A stretch of 64,000 nucleotides of DNA from Bacillus weihaiensis (GCF_001889165.1 NZ_CP016020.1:2578501-2642500), one strand, 5' to 3'; counted from the stretch's first letter, positions 44,196 through 54,129 are shown. Numbers and translations are program-made. The notes: generated by a model from the sequence alone, not told the origin.

Positions 44196-44690
44196 TTGAT
44201 TCATACCGTTAAGCCTAACGAAACATTAGGATCTATTGCATTGGATTATCGTACTTCTGTGAATAAATTGGTTCGAGCAAATCAGCTTACAGACCCAAAT
44301 CTCCTATTCATTGGTCAACAAATTCAGATACCACATATACCTAACCCTGATACTATACCCTACCAAATTATTGTTTCGGTTTCTAAAAGACGTTTAACAC
44401 TATACGCAAACGGACAAGTTAGTAAAGAATATCCAATAGCTGTTGGTAAACAGGTCACAGCTACACCAATTGGAAACTATGTCATAGTTAATAGAGAGCC
44501 AAATCCAGGCGGCCCTTTCGGTGCGATGTGGTTGAGCTTATCTAAGATCCATTATGGCATCCACGGTACAAACAATCCAAATTCTATCGGTAAAGCAGTA
44601 TCTCTTGGCTGTATTAGAATGTATAACCAAGATGTATTAGATCTCGCTTCCATTGTTCCAAATGGCACAAGAGTAATAATTAGACCTTAA
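44196..44690 (+). CDS. ykuD: LysM-containing L,D-transpeptidase YkuD, 164 aa
   Basis: Makes meso-DAP to meso-DAP (3-3) crosslinks in peptidoglycan, and the B. subtilis homologue is in the spore coat. LysM at residues 2-46 ([16 protein letters not shown]), then the YkuD domain with [10 protein letters not shown] (His123) and SLGCIRMYN (Cys139). Length equals YkuD. The start is TTG with GAGGAGGAATATTAC upstream, strong support. Directly upstream of ykuC, as in B. subtilis. Confidence 0.96.
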   Translation: MIHTVKPNETLGSIALDYRTSVNKLVRANQLTDPNLLFIGQQIQIPHIPNPDTIPYQIIVSVSKRRLTLYANGQVSKEYPIAVGKQVTATPIGNYVIVNREPNPGGPFGAMWLSLSKIHYGIHGTNNPNSIGKAVSLGCIRMYNQDVLDLASIVPNGTRVIIRP

Positions 44691-44805
44691 GACTTAAGAA
44701 TTTATTAAGATTTATTAAGATTTCTTAAATCTAGTATTCAAAAGCGCTTTATTACCTTATAATGACAATTGTGTGACTAGACGAAGTAATATAAGGAGCG
44801 AAAAA

Positions 44806-46110
44806 ATGAAAATATTCAAGAATCCTAACTTTGTTAAATTATTTTACGCTGCACTATTTTCGCAAATGGGCACAACAATTGGAAATATGGCTTTCGCCTT
44901 TTATTTATTAGATCATTTTAGTCATCAACCTTCTTATGCAACATTAGCAGAACTCATGTATTCATTACCTACCATTCTTGTTTTCTTCATTGTTGGGGTA
45001 GTAGCCGATCGGTTTGATCGGAAGAAAGTAGCAGAAAATTGCGATTGGATACGCGCTCTATTGACTATCGTATTATTTGCTGCATTATTTACCCAATCAA
45101 TACCTTTCATCTTTCTTGTGCTTTTTCTTAGAAGTGCTGTAACGAAATTCTTCTTCCCTGCAGAGAACAGTCTTGTACAAGGAATTTTAAGTAAAGAGCA
45201 ATATGCCCAAGCAGCAGGACTCAATCAAATGTTATTTAGTATTTTTATGGTTTTTGGAGTAGGGATAGGAGCAGCCATTTATAAGCTCGTTGGCATACAT
45301 GGGGCAGTTGTTGTTGACTTCATAAGCTTTGTCATTTCCGCTTTGCTCATCAGATCCTGTCATATACCAACATCAGCAAGATTACCAAACGGTAAATTGA
45401 ACTGGAAGGATATTAGCATTAAGTCCTCTTTCACAGATTTTAAAGATGGAATTATTTACATTATTAGAAATCGTTTATTATCAACTTTAATTTTTGGATT
45501 CTTTATTTTCGGATTCTTTAACGGCGCATTTGCCATTTTACCAATGTTTACAATGAAATATGAATTATCACCTACTAATTATGAATGGTATGCCTCATTA
45601 TTTGCTATATCTTTAGGATTTGGTCTTCTCGCTGGTAGTGGAATTGGCACACTTGTAGCATCCAAATTCAAACCATATCAGTTAATGATTTTACCGATCT
45701 TCGTGACAAGCTTATTAGTTTTCTTCTTAGGATATACAAATAATGTCTCTATCTTTTTAGCACTTGTCTTTATCATTGGTGTATGTTTAGGTCCAATTAA
45801 CATTGCCATCGGTGGCTGGATGCCTAAAATTGTTCATCCAAAATTGATGGGGAGAGTTAGTGGTTGGATTGATCCGCTTATGATGTTCGCTCAATCTTTA
45901 ACCCTAGGGCTTATTGCAGTTTTATTTCCTAAGATAGTAGAAACCGTGGATTATCTATATTACGGAATCGCATTTATTATTTTGATCGTATCTTTATTTT
46001 ATGGATATACTTTACCCAAATTAAACAAGGAATTTGAGGAAAAAGAACGGAAAAGTAGTATGAAGAAAGAAAGCATTAGAAAGACTAATCCAAATATCCA
46101 TTCTATATAG
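44806..46110 (+). CDS. ykuC: MFS transporter YkuC, 434 aa
   Basis: Twelve membrane helices with the MFS A-motif GVVADRFDRKKVAE after TM2 and a second half beginning near residue 215. Related to small-molecule and drug efflux. The chosen ATG (44806) is 7 bases after AAGGAG. The frame also opens from 44773. Substrate unknown. Its terminator is the 123-bp element. Confidence 0.93.
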   Translation: MKIFKNPNFVKLFYAALFSQMGTTIGNMAFAFYLLDHFSHQPSYATLAELMYSLPTILVFFIVGVVADRFDRKKVAENCDWIRALLTIVLFAALFTQSIPFIFLVLFLRSAVTKFFFPAENSLVQGILSKEQYAQAAGLNQMLFSIFMVFGVGIGAAIYKLVGIHGAVVVDFISFVISALLIRSCHIPTSARLPNGKLNWKDISIKSSFTDFKDGIIYIIRNRLLSTLIFGFFIFGFFNGAFAILPMFTMKYELSPTNYEWYASLFAISLGFGLLAGSGIGTLVASKFKPYQLMILPIFVTSLLVFFLGYTNNVSIFLALVFIIGVCLGPINIAIGGWMPKIVHPKLMGRVSGWIDPLMMFAQSLTLGLIAVLFPKIVETVDYLYYGIAFIILIVSLFYGYTLPKLNKEFEEKERKSSMKKESIRKTNPNIHSI

Positions 46111-46142
46111 TTAGACATAGCTAGAAAACCATCCCTTTCATA

Positions 46143-46267
46143 GAGGCTGGGACAGAAGTGCCTGGCACCTTATCGTAACGACTATATGTACGCACTGATT
46201 TATCTAGTGCACACAATAGATTGTATCGGAGGGTGCCTGGCTCTTTGTTTTGTCCCAGCCTCTTTTT
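46143..46267. repeat. 123-bp inverted-repeat element, copy 1
   Basis: Begins GAGGCTGGGACAGAAGTGCC and ends with TTGTTTTGTCCCAGCCTC plus TTT. The termini form a stem, with inner GTGCCTGGCACC and GGGTGCCTGG. The copy at 53438-53560 is identical over all 123 bases, including the non-palindromic centre. It lies just after ykuC and can terminate its transcript. Confidence 0.95.
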
Positions 46268-46502
46268 TAAGTAAAGAAAACTCATTCCCTTCATTTAATA
46301 TATACTCTTTACCCTATCAGTAAACTCCTGCCCCATACTTTTCCAACTATCTTCAAGGTCAGAAGAATAGAATTAGCATTGTAGATACTCATATAAAACA
46401 AATCCTTTCATAAAAGTGGCATTACTACCTATTAAAAATATTGCTACTTAACCGATATAAACGAAGTAACATAAATCTTACTTCTATTAAGGTTGTGTAA
46501 GA
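46268..46502. other. Intergenic region upstream of the HD-GYP gene
   Basis: No frame coded and no clear operator. TTAAGGTTGTGTAAG precedes the HD-GYP ATG, a weak binding site. Confidence 0.35.
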
Positions 46503-48026
46503 ATGAACAAAAAAATTTATAAACAGTTCATCGTTGTCCTCTTTAAAAACTATATATTCGGCTCTCTCATGGCAGTTTTTGGAATTGGTGCCCTATTCAT
46601 GTTTACGACACTAGACATATCTGTTCAAGAAACCATTACATTGTTAACCATCCTAATTGTTTCCCTCGTAATCATGATTACTGTTGAAATTTCTGTGTTT
46701 CTGAAACATATTCGTCCAATTAAGACTGCCTTTTATAAGGAAAATCTTACAATTGATGATTTAAGAGAAGCATATAAACAAACTCATCGTTTTCCTTTAT
46801 TAACGGTTTATCGGATTTTCGGCCCACACTTATTCGGACTAGCACTGCCCGCAATGCTCATTACTTATATATCGATACAAAATGGTTTTCTAGACTTGCC
46901 ATTCTATTATATTGGGATTGCATTTGGTGCATCGATATTAGTGGCAGGTATGCATAGTGTAATTGAATTCTTTTTATCCACAAATGCTATTAAACCAATC
47001 TTAATGACTTTACAAAATGAGAGTTTAGCGAACCATGATGTTGATTTTGCGCACCAATCTCATCTTTATCTTTCAATTCAAAGGAAAATTCTTTTAAGTG
47101 CGATTTTCATCAGCGTCTTCCCTTTACTATTATTTAGCCTTGCAACACACTTTCGTTTTACAGAAGCCTCCATTCCGCTTCTAGCAGAATACTGGAGTTG
47201 GGCTGTTTTTGTATTAATTGTCTCGATTATTTTTGCCATTTATGGAGCCTATCTGCTATATAACAATATATCAGAGCCAATCCAAAAGCTTGAAGATGGT
47301 ATGCAAAAAATACAACTAGGCCAATTAACTTATCAAAATGATGTCTACTCAGACGAGTTTTCTAGACTCATCTCAGGATACAATCAAATGGTAAGTGGTC
47401 TAAAACGAAAGGATCAGATTAATAAGCAATTATTAGACAGTCTTTTTACAACGCTTGCTTTAGCATTAGATGCTAGAGACACTTACACTGCAGGTCATTC
47501 TGTTAGGGTTGCTAATTACTCCATCATAATTGGAAAAGAAGCAAAATTAGATGAGGAAACACTGGATTTATTGCGTAAATCTGCATTACTTCATGATATT
47601 GGGAAAATTGGCATTAAGGATAGTATTCTCTTAAAGGATGGTCGATTAACAGACGAAGAATATAACGAAATAAAAAACCATCCAGTTATTGGAGCAAATA
47701 TTCTCTCGCAAGTACAACCAAAAGAAGAAATGGATCCACTGATTCCAGGAGTTAAATATCATCATGAAAGATATGATGGATTAGGATATCCTGAGGGACT
47801 AAAAGGAGAGGACATTCCTTTATTTGGACGAATTATGGCTGTTGCTGATGCATATGACGCAATGACCTCTGATCGCCCTTATCGAAATGGAATGCCTGTT
47901 AATAAGGCTCTTTCAATTATTGAAGAAGGGAAGGGAACCCAATGGGACCCATATTTCGCAGAGCTTTTCTTGCTTTATATGAAAAATAACACCCTTGATA
48001 CTAAAAACTTTAAACAACCTGTATGA
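46503..48026 (+). CDS. Membrane HD-GYP c-di-GMP phosphodiesterase, 507 aa
   Basis: Hydrolyses c-di-GMP (or pGpG). Six membrane helices occupy about residues 15-255, a HAMP linker about 255-305, then the HD-GYP domain: GHSVRVANYSII, HDIGKIG (364-370), HHERYDGLGYP (420-430, the GYP signature), and DAYDAMTSDRPYR. All metal ligands look intact. The sensor half is not a known family. No partner gene. Present beside ykyB, an insertion relative to B. subtilis. Confidence 0.93.
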   Translation: MNKKIYKQFIVVLFKNYIFGSLMAVFGIGALFMFTTLDISVQETITLLTILIVSLVIMITVEISVFLKHIRPIKTAFYKENLTIDDLREAYKQTHRFPLLTVYRIFGPHLFGLALPAMLITYISIQNGFLDLPFYYIGIAFGASILVAGMHSVIEFFLSTNAIKPILMTLQNESLANHDVDFAHQSHLYLSIQRKILLSAIFISVFPLLLFSLATHFRFTEASIPLLAEYWSWAVFVLIVSIIFAIYGAYLLYNNISEPIQKLEDGMQKIQLGQLTYQNDVYSDEFSRLISGYNQMVSGLKRKDQINKQLLDSLFTTLALALDARDTYTAGHSVRVANYSIIIGKEAKLDEETLDLLRKSALLHDIGKIGIKDSILLKDGRLTDEEYNEIKNHPVIGANILSQVQPKEEMDPLIPGVKYHHERYDGLGYPEGLKGEDIPLFGRIMAVADAYDAMTSDRPYRNGMPVNKALSIIEEGKGTQWDPYFAELFLLYMKNNTLDTKNFKQPV

Positions 48027-48048
48027 GTCGTTCATACACCCCTTTACA

Positions 48049-48080
48049 TAGAGTTATCATAAGTTGATGACTCTATTTTT
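48049..48080 (+). terminator. Terminator of the HD-GYP gene
   Basis: AGAGTTATCA pairs with TGATGACTCT across a few bases, followed by ATTTTTCT. Confidence 0.7.
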
Positions 48081-48414
48081 CTATACAGTTAGTGTTCCTT
48101 CCATTTATATGAAATCTTTTGAAATATTCCAGTTTACTTAAAGACCTTCACATCAAATCTCTCACATTTCAGCTAGAAACGAATTCTTTTAACATAGTCC
48201 TTAATCTGCTATATAAATTAATGTAAAAGTGTCATATAATATAGGAAGACTAATCACTAACATACACTAAAGCATAAAATAAAAAAAGGATATCAGATTT
48301 TCAAGAATTTTTGCAATTAAATAACCAATTAGATATTGCATTTTATGTTTGTCTAAGTATAATTTAAGTAAGAATTACCTATACTGAATGTGTATGATAA
48401 AAAGGAGAGGAACT
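48081..48414. other. Gap before ykyB
   Basis: No gene is seen. Positions 48380-48414 contain the GGAGAGGAACT site of ykyB. Otherwise AT-rich. Confidence 0.4.
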
Positions 48415-48897
48415 ATGGACGATCATAAACGACTCGATCCTAAAAAACAGCAAACAATTGAAAACCTCGCATGCGCTATTTATATCGTAAATCGCCATGC
48501 TAAAACCGCACCAAATCCTAAATTCCTTTATACTTTAAAGAAAAAAGCCTTAATTAAGCTTGTAAATGAAGGTAAAGCTAAAAAAGAAGGTTTACACTTT
48601 TCAAATAACCCAAAATATAGCAAACAGCAATCTGATGTGCTAGTTTCTGCTGGAGAGTATTACTTTCATATGCCTCCTACCAAAGAAGACTTCGATAAAC
48701 TTCCACATTTAGGATCATTAAATCAAACATATCGTAACCCAAGAACTCATATGTCATTATCAAAAGCTAAGCTCCTTTTACAAAACTATGTAGGCATGAA
48801 AGATGACCGGAAAGCACATTCAAAGCCATTGCAAGCTAGAAAAACTCGTACATATGAAAAACCAGTTTTTAAAAAGCTTGGTGAAAGCTATAGGTAG
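48415..48897 (+). CDS. ykyB: YkyB family protein, 160 aa
   Basis: Basic cytosolic protein of unknown function. DPKKQQTIENLACAIYIVNRHAKTAP and SVLLNYVG-like ends with QTYRNPRTHMSLSKAKLLLQNY are the YkyB signature. The chosen ATG (48415) has AAAGGAGAGGAACT just upstream. Next to the HD protein and cheV, agreeing with B. subtilis order. Confidence 0.9.
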   Translation: MDDHKRLDPKKQQTIENLACAIYIVNRHAKTAPNPKFLYTLKKKALIKLVNEGKAKKEGLHFSNNPKYSKQQSDVLVSAGEYYFHMPPTKEDFDKLPHLGSLNQTYRNPRTHMSLSKAKLLLQNYVGMKDDRKAHSKPLQARKTRTYEKPVFKKLGESYR

Positions 48898-48982
48898 ACA
48901 AAATAAACAAATTTTAAAGTAGAGCTAGATTGTACCTATCCCCCATCTATTCTCATCAATTGTTCTTTCATCTTTATTGTTT

Positions 48983-49013
48983 GTGGTGACTCCTATTTAA
49001 AGGGTCACCACTT
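48983..49013. terminator. Shared terminator between ykyB and the HD gene
   Basis: GTGGTGACTCC pairs with GGGTCACCAC across TATTTAAA. It serves the convergent genes. Confidence 0.8.
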
Positions 49014-49030
49014 CCTTTTCCTTGAAGATT

Positions 49031-49591
49031 TCATGATAATTCTTCTTGAAATAATATGTCTACGTTATGTCGTAATTCATGAAAATAAGAAGGTATAATT
49101 GAAGAATCAATTCCTTTGAACAATGCGTTAGTTAGATGATGATAATACCAAGCCTGCTGGTCAGCTCCCCTATTAAAGGAATCCCATACCTTCAGCCCAT
49201 GTGTCCTCTTATGTAAAAGTAAGTCTCTACTATTATCTAATTTATCCGCTGCTATGAGTGCCTTGAACTCTAACGGAAGGACCTTTGCTTTTTTAATTGT
49301 TTCTGCTTTTCTTTCCTCCCATGATAAGGATTTATTTTCCGTATTAGCTAATACATATTCTAAAACCTTATCTCCAAAGAGAGAGCCTAATTCTTGATCA
49401 GTTACATCGGTATCCTCAAGGACATCATGTAAATATCCTGCTGCTATGATTTCCTTAGAAAAGCCAGCTTCCTTTACTATCTCTGCTACTTGTTCAACAT
49501 GAGTAAAATACAGTTCTCCGCTTACTTTTCTTTTTTGGTTTTGATGAGCGTTAAAAGCAAATTCTCTCGCCAAACGTATGAGATTATCCAT
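49031..49591 (-). CDS. HD-domain hydrolase (RelA/SpoT-like or MESH1-like), 186 aa
   Basis: HD_4-type phosphohydrolase: RLAREFAFNAHQNQKRKVSGELYFTHVEQVA, GYLHDVLEDT (metal His-Asp) and KLDNSRDLL. The fold equals the hydrolase half of RelA/SpoT, so it could degrade (p)ppGpp or another nucleotide, but it lacks the synthetase half. Cytosolic. ATG after AAGGAGACGAATA. The substrate is unproven. Confidence 0.85.
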   Translation of the reverse strand: MDNLIRLAREFAFNAHQNQKRKVSGELYFTHVEQVAEIVKEAGFSKEIIAAGYLHDVLEDTDVTDQELGSLFGDKVLEYVLANTENKSLSWEERKAETIKKAKVLPLEFKALIAADKLDNSRDLLLHKRTHGLKVWDSFNRGADQQAWYYHHLTNALFKGIDSSIIPSYFHELRHNVDILFQEELS

Positions 49592-50100
49592 TATTCGTCT
49601 CCTTAACTCGTGATCTCAGTTTTCCTACTACCCCACCCAAAAATTTATGCTTCGCTTCTACTATCTAATCAACCAATCTTTTGACAGGCTGTTTTCTTAT
49701 GGATTATTATTCCCTAAAAAAACCTACATACCAGATTTCACCCTAAATACAAGTTTTTTTCTGATTAACGAAAGTTCCCCTATACTAACTCACTACCAGA
49801 TTTTTTCGTATGAATCATGACTAAATGTTTTGAACGTTATATTTACTACTAACATGGTTTATGAGAAAAAAATTTCAAAAAACAACACGACTCGATTATT
49901 GTAATTTATTCCCACTTAGTGTTCATTCAAAGAATCTAGTCATCATTTATACCTAATACAAATGTTAGTAAGAAAATAAGAGTTGTTCTCCTTTTACGAA
50001 TAGAAGAATCTTGTACAGAGAGCGAAAATCCGGCACTTGGGATTTTCCACGAAAGCAACAGTTTATGCTAAATCAGCCTTACACATTAACAGAGCTATCA
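49592..50100. other. Gene-free stretch upstream of cheV's terminator
   Basis: About 500 bases of AT-rich sequence with one weak hairpin (AAAATCC/GGGATTTT near 50025). No gene called. Confidence 0.4.
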
Positions 50101-50136
50101 AAAAAAACTGTATGGTTTTTATCTCATACAGTTTCA
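50101..50136 (-). terminator. Terminator of cheV
   Basis: AAACTGTATG pairs perfectly with CATACAGTTT across ten bases with T-runs, about 15 bases past the cheV stop. Confidence 0.85.
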
Positions 50137-50152
50137 CTCTCAATCTTGATTA

Positions 50153-51055
50153 TTAAAGGATAAATTCATCAATTCTTTGTACTAACTCATTAATTTCTGG
50201 TTTACTTATTTGTGCACTAGCTCCAACCATCTGACCTTTATGCCTTAAATCATTTGTAATAAGTGATGAAAAAATGATAACCGGAAGTATACTTAAAGCT
50301 TGATCTTCTTTAATACGCTTTGTTAAGTGATGACCATCCATTTTCGGCATTTCGATATCAGTGATCACCATTTGCACTTCATCTTCTACAGCTCTTCCCT
50401 CTGCGACAATTGATTGTAAGAAGAAGAATGCATCCTGGCCATTTTCAAAAAACTCTACTTTCTCAAAGCCAGCTTCATCAAGTGTTTCTTGCAAAAGCTT
50501 TCGAAGTAAAGGTGAATCCTCGGCTGCTACGATCCTTTTCGTTGACCGTTCTCTTTTCCCTAATTTTTTAACTTGCTCTACATTTATTCCTGATTCAGGA
50601 TTAATATCTACTAAGATTTTTTCAAAATCAAGCATTAAGATCATTTCATCTTGTATTTTTACGACACCAGTAATTTGACTCTCTAACCCTTGATACATTT
50701 CAGAAGGTTTTTCTATTTTATCCCAAGAGATACGATGAATTTGGGATACCGAGTGGACATGGAATACCAGCTTTAATTGATTAAATTCCGTTACTATAAA
50801 TTTCTCTTCCCTGCTATTATCACTAGGACCAAATCCTAACGCCTTTGCCACATTGACAACAGGTAGGATTTCACCTCGAATATCAATAATGCCTTCCACA
50901 TTTGGATGTGAGTGGGGAATAGTTGTGACTGAAACGGGTTGAATAATTTCTTTTACTTTAATGACATTTATTCCAAATTTATTTGACCCTACCTTAAATT
51001 CAACAATTTCAAGCTCATTCGTACCGCTTTCTAATAAAATTCCTTTTTGATCCAT
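50153..51055 (-). CDS. cheV: Chemotaxis coupling protein CheV, 300 aa
   Basis: CheW-like scaffold (residues about 10-155, SVTTIPHSHPNVEGIIDIRGEILPVVN) fused to a response-regulator receiver (about 170-300, VITDIEMPKMDG with the phospho-acceptor Asp, and KRIVAAEDSPLLRKLL). Couples receptors to CheA and adapts when phosphorylated. The start is taken as the ATG at 51055; one at 51067 sits right on the AAGG. A sigma-D promoter lies about 40 bases upstream. Confidence 0.94.
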   Translation of the reverse strand: MDQKGILLESGTNELEIVEFKVGSNKFGINVIKVKEIIQPVSVTTIPHSHPNVEGIIDIRGEILPVVNVAKALGFGPSDNSREEKFIVTEFNQLKLVFHVHSVSQIHRISWDKIEKPSEMYQGLESQITGVVKIQDEMILMLDFEKILVDINPESGINVEQVKKLGKRERSTKRIVAAEDSPLLRKLLQETLDEAGFEKVEFFENGQDAFFFLQSIVAEGRAVEDEVQMVITDIEMPKMDGHHLTKRIKEDQALSILPVIIFSSLITNDLRHKGQMVGASAQISKPEINELVQRIDEFIL

Positions 51056-51095
51056 TTTGTTGTTCATCCTTCCCTATTAACTACATGTATAGATT

Positions 51096-51121
51096 ATATC
51101 GGCATATACCTAGCACATCTA
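51096..51121 (-). promoter_or_regulatory. Sigma-D promoter of cheV
   Basis: On the minus strand TAGA (51118-51121), 14-base spacer, then GCCGATAT (51096-51103), an exact match to the sigma-D -10 and 3 of 4 of the TAAA -35. cheV of B. subtilis is a known sigma-D gene. Confidence 0.75.
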
Positions 51122-51225
51122 AAGTAGGAATAGGAAGAAAGGTAGGTTATTTTTCTACATACACCTTTTTCTTTATACTCAGTAGAAATTTATATATATT
51201 ATTTTAAATGGTAAATCCTACTCGT

Positions 51226-51876
51226 TTAAAACAAGAACTGCTGGACTCTCTCATCTGCAAGGTTTGTGGCTATTGAACATTTAGACGAATTACGTCCATA
51301 TTGCCACACCCACACATTCGCCTTACCATTTGGTTTAGCTGGAGTATACTTAGGTGATTTTCTTTCTGAAGTTGTGCCAATTTCGGGTGTAGCACTCCAA
51401 AGAATAACTTGTTTTTCCAATTCTTTATTTTCCTGAATTGCTTTACAATAGGCTTCCGTAAATCCTCCTTCTAAAGAGTCATGATAAATACCAGAACGAT
51501 AACCTGTTGGAATCATTGTTTCAATCCAACCTCTTATCCATTCCGCATCTATTTTGTAGGTTTTTTCTACTTGAGCAAAAAGAAGGGTATTTTCAGGTAT
51601 CCCCAATCTCCTTGCATGAAAAACAGCATTTCGAGTAGCTAGTTTTGCTTCCTCATACCCAATTGACTCTTTTCTCACATTATAGATAGGCATGATCTTC
51701 ATTTCTTTACTATGAAGAAAATCAATTTCTCCTTTTGTTAATGCACAAGAATCATTCGGAATTTCAGTTAAATATCTCCCCCAAAATTTAGGCGTACCGA
51801 ATTTATTTTTAACACACTCATAAAGTTCTTGAGTAACTGGATTTGCCGAATCAACTCCCCAAACTTTTCTTGCCAA
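51226..51876 (-). CDS. Rv2525c-like (DUF1906) glycoside-hydrolase-fold protein, 216 aa
   Basis: TIM-barrel-type domain of the Rv2525c family: VWGVDSANPV, GRYLTEIPN, GYRSGIYHDSLEGGF and VWVWQYGRN. Members are often cell-wall active or phage-associated. No signal peptide is seen, so how it reaches the wall is unclear. The start is a TTG at 51876 with AAAGG 9 bases upstream. GTG at 51885 sits almost on the site. Not part of the B. subtilis gene order here. Confidence 0.8.
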   Translation of the reverse strand: MARKVWGVDSANPVTQELYECVKNKFGTPKFWGRYLTEIPNDSCALTKGEIDFLHSKEMKIMPIYNVRKESIGYEEAKLATRNAVFHARRLGIPENTLLFAQVEKTYKIDAEWIRGWIETMIPTGYRSGIYHDSLEGGFTEAYCKAIQENKELEKQVILWSATPEIGTTSERKSPKYTPAKPNGKANVWVWQYGRNSSKCSIATNLADERVQQFLF

Positions 51877-51885
51877 AATGCTCAC

Positions 51886-52143
51886 CCTTTCTCTAAAAAG
51901 CTATTTACATATATATGTTCTTAATAGGTTGTCTAACGTCATAAAGTTTAACTCAAGCTTAAAATGATCCTTTCCACACTAAAAATACGTAATTATAGGT
52001 ACTAAACATAATCCTCTTTATAAAAGGAATGATAAAAAGGAGAAATATAATGCATTGTTGTAGCTCACCTGTTATAATCCTTTTGTAAATCATTCAATTG
52101 ATTTATGGGTTGGGTTGAGGGTTACACTTAAGGAAGGTCTACT
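51886..52143. other. Divergent region before the purine permease
   Basis: No gene. A purine riboswitch consensus was looked for and not found. AAGGAAGGTCTACT precedes the permease TTG. Confidence 0.4.
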
Positions 52144-53433
52144 TTGGAAAAACTTTTTCAATTAACTAAAAACAAAACAACAATTAAAACAGAAGTGTTA
52201 GCTGGTGCTGTTTCATTTTTTACAATTGTATATATCGTCGTAGTGAATGCATCGATTTTATCTGACGCTGGAATTCCATTAGAAGCTGGAATTATTGCTA
52301 CTGTCTTAACCTCTATTGCTGGTTGTTTCATTATGGGTTTTCTCGGGAATACGCCGATTATCCTTGTACCAGGCATGGGAGTAAATGCACTTTTCACGTA
52401 TACCATTGTCATTGGAATGGGACTAACATGGCAAGAGGCTTTAGGTGTTGTCTTTGTATCAGGCATTTTGTTTTCGCTAATTGCTTTTACAAAGCTTGCT
52501 TCTATCATATCTGAGTCTATTCCTCATTCTCTTAAAGAAGCAATTACTGTAGGAATCGGACTTTTCTTAACTTTTATCGGCTTACAAAAAGGTGGCATTG
52601 TTATATTAAATAATGAAACCTTTGTATCATTAGGCGATTTCTCTCAAGTAAATGTCTTGCTGACTATACTTACTTTAGTTATTACTGTCGGATTATTCGT
52701 AAGGCAAATCCCTGGGAATTTTTTAATTAGCATTATAGCCGGTACAGTATTAGCCGCACTAACAGGACAATTATCCTTTGATAGTAGTGAAACAAAACCA
52801 CTAGATGCCTTTATTGCCTATAAAGATGTGCTCGGAGCCATGTCATTTGACCGTGTCTTTGATTTAGTCTTTTGGACAGCAACCTTTTCGTTAACAATGG
52901 TGATTGTATTTGAGAATATTGGTCTTGTCTTTGGGCAAGTTCATTTAATTAATAGACCAAGTACGTACAAACGCTCTTTACAGGCGAATGCATTATCAAC
53001 TATAACATCAGGTATTTTTGGCTCAAGCCCTACTGTGAGTACAGTCGAAACAGCTGCAGGCATTACAGCTGGAGGGAGAACTGGACTTACATCAGTTGTT
53101 ACAGGAGTGTTATTCTTAACATCCTTGTTATTTCTTCCTTTCATTAAGCTTATTCCAGATAGTGCCATTGCTCCTATTTTAATCTTAATAGGAAGTCTGA
53201 TGATCCAGAATATTAAACATATTGATCTTGAAGATTTTAGTGAGAGCTTTCCTTCTTTTTTAATTATTGCATTAATTCCATTCACCTATAGTATTGTTGA
53301 TGGTATGGCATTTGGCTTCATCATGTATCCAATTTTGAAGCTAATCCTAAATAAAAAAGATGAAGTGAAAGCACCGTTATATGTCATTGCAGCTTTATTT
53401 CTTTTAAATTTTATCTTTCATACTCTTCATTAA
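52144..53433 (+). CDS. pbuO: NCS2 family purine permease (PbuO/PbuG-like), 429 aa
   Basis: Proton symporter for adenine, guanine or hypoxanthine. Fourteen membrane segments with GNTPIILVPGMGVNALF, TVGIGLFLTFIGLQKGG, and the NCS2/AzgA SSPTVSTVETAAGITAGGRTG are present. TTG start after AAGGAAGGTCTACT. The 123-bp element starts 4 bases past the stop and forms the terminator. The purine specificity is not decided by sequence. Confidence 0.9.
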   Translation: MEKLFQLTKNKTTIKTEVLAGAVSFFTIVYIVVVNASILSDAGIPLEAGIIATVLTSIAGCFIMGFLGNTPIILVPGMGVNALFTYTIVIGMGLTWQEALGVVFVSGILFSLIAFTKLASIISESIPHSLKEAITVGIGLFLTFIGLQKGGIVILNNETFVSLGDFSQVNVLLTILTLVITVGLFVRQIPGNFLISIIAGTVLAALTGQLSFDSSETKPLDAFIAYKDVLGAMSFDRVFDLVFWTATFSLTMVIVFENIGLVFGQVHLINRPSTYKRSLQANALSTITSGIFGSSPTVSTVETAAGITAGGRTGLTSVVTGVLFLTSLLFLPFIKLIPDSAIAPILILIGSLMIQNIKHIDLEDFSESFPSFLIIALIPFTYSIVDGMAFGFIMYPILKLILNKKDEVKAPLYVIAALFLLNFIFHTLH

Positions 53434-53437
53434 ATAA

Positions 53438-53560
53438 GAGGCTGGGACAGAAGTGCCTGGCACCTTATCGTAACGACTATATGTACGCACTGATTTATCT
53501 AGTGCACACAATAGATTGTATCGGAGGGTGCCTGGCTCTTTGTTTTGTCCCAGCCTCTTT
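53438..53560. repeat. 123-bp inverted-repeat element, copy 2
   Basis: Base-for-base identical to 46143-46265 over 123 bases, in the same orientation, starting GAGGCTGGGACA and ending CCCAGCCTCTTT. It lies 5 bases after the permease stop. Confidence 0.95.
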
Positions 53561-53751
53561 AGCATGTCAGATAACTTCTTCCTTTATCTTTCTAGGTGCT
53601 TGAATAGAAAAGCTCTCATTCATTTGCTCGACTTTCTTCTAATGCGTTCAAACTTAATATTTCTTTTGTTTACTGATTTTAGGCCTCTGAATAAAACAGC
53701 TTTAATGGATGCATCATAGAGATAGAAGACATTTTACTTATGAGGTGAATG

Positions 53752-54129
53752 ATGAAACAAATTCTTTTATTATTTTTCCTACTAGCTTTAACAGGCTGTA
53801 ATACTGCGGATCAAGAAGAAGCGATCCAGAAAGAGGATGTGGGGGCACTTCAGACACGAAATGATACGACAGTTGAGAATGATGAAATGCTTGTTGAATC
53901 AAGGGAAGAAGGCCATGATATAGCCTCTTTAAGCCCCACTGAAGCTGAAGCCCTAGTAAAAAGAAATCTTGAAGAAAAAAATCAAGATGATCTTATCATT
54001 CAATATGATCATCAAGAAAATGATCATTACATCATTCATGTATACTCTGCTCATGAACCACCTGAAAATACAGAAGCATGGTATATGGTAAACATCCAAA
54101 CAAAGGAAGTTCAATTATTGAAACAATAA
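53752..54129 (+). CDS. Small lipoprotein of unknown function, 125 aa
   Basis: Signal peptide MKQILLLFFLLALTGC with Cys16 for lipid attachment. The mature protein is acidic and repetitive in E/D/N/Q with a beta-type end, EAWYMVNIQTKEVQLLKQ. Probably anchored on the outside of the cell membrane. Start at 53752 (second of two ATG) after GAGGTGAATG. Not recognised beyond lipoprotein. Confidence 0.8.
   Translation: MKQILLLFFLLALTGCNTADQEEAIQKEDVGALQTRNDTTVENDEMLVESREEGHDIASLSPTEAEALVKRNLEEKNQDDLIIQYDHQENDHYIIHVYSAHEPPENTEAWYMVNIQTKEVQLLKQ

Noticed and set aside
52020-52143. Purine riboswitch upstream of the permease
   Set aside because: The conserved junction and loop bases were not found.
53516-53719. 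67-codon plus-strand frame overlapping the 123-bp element
   Set aside because: No binding site; starts inside the element.
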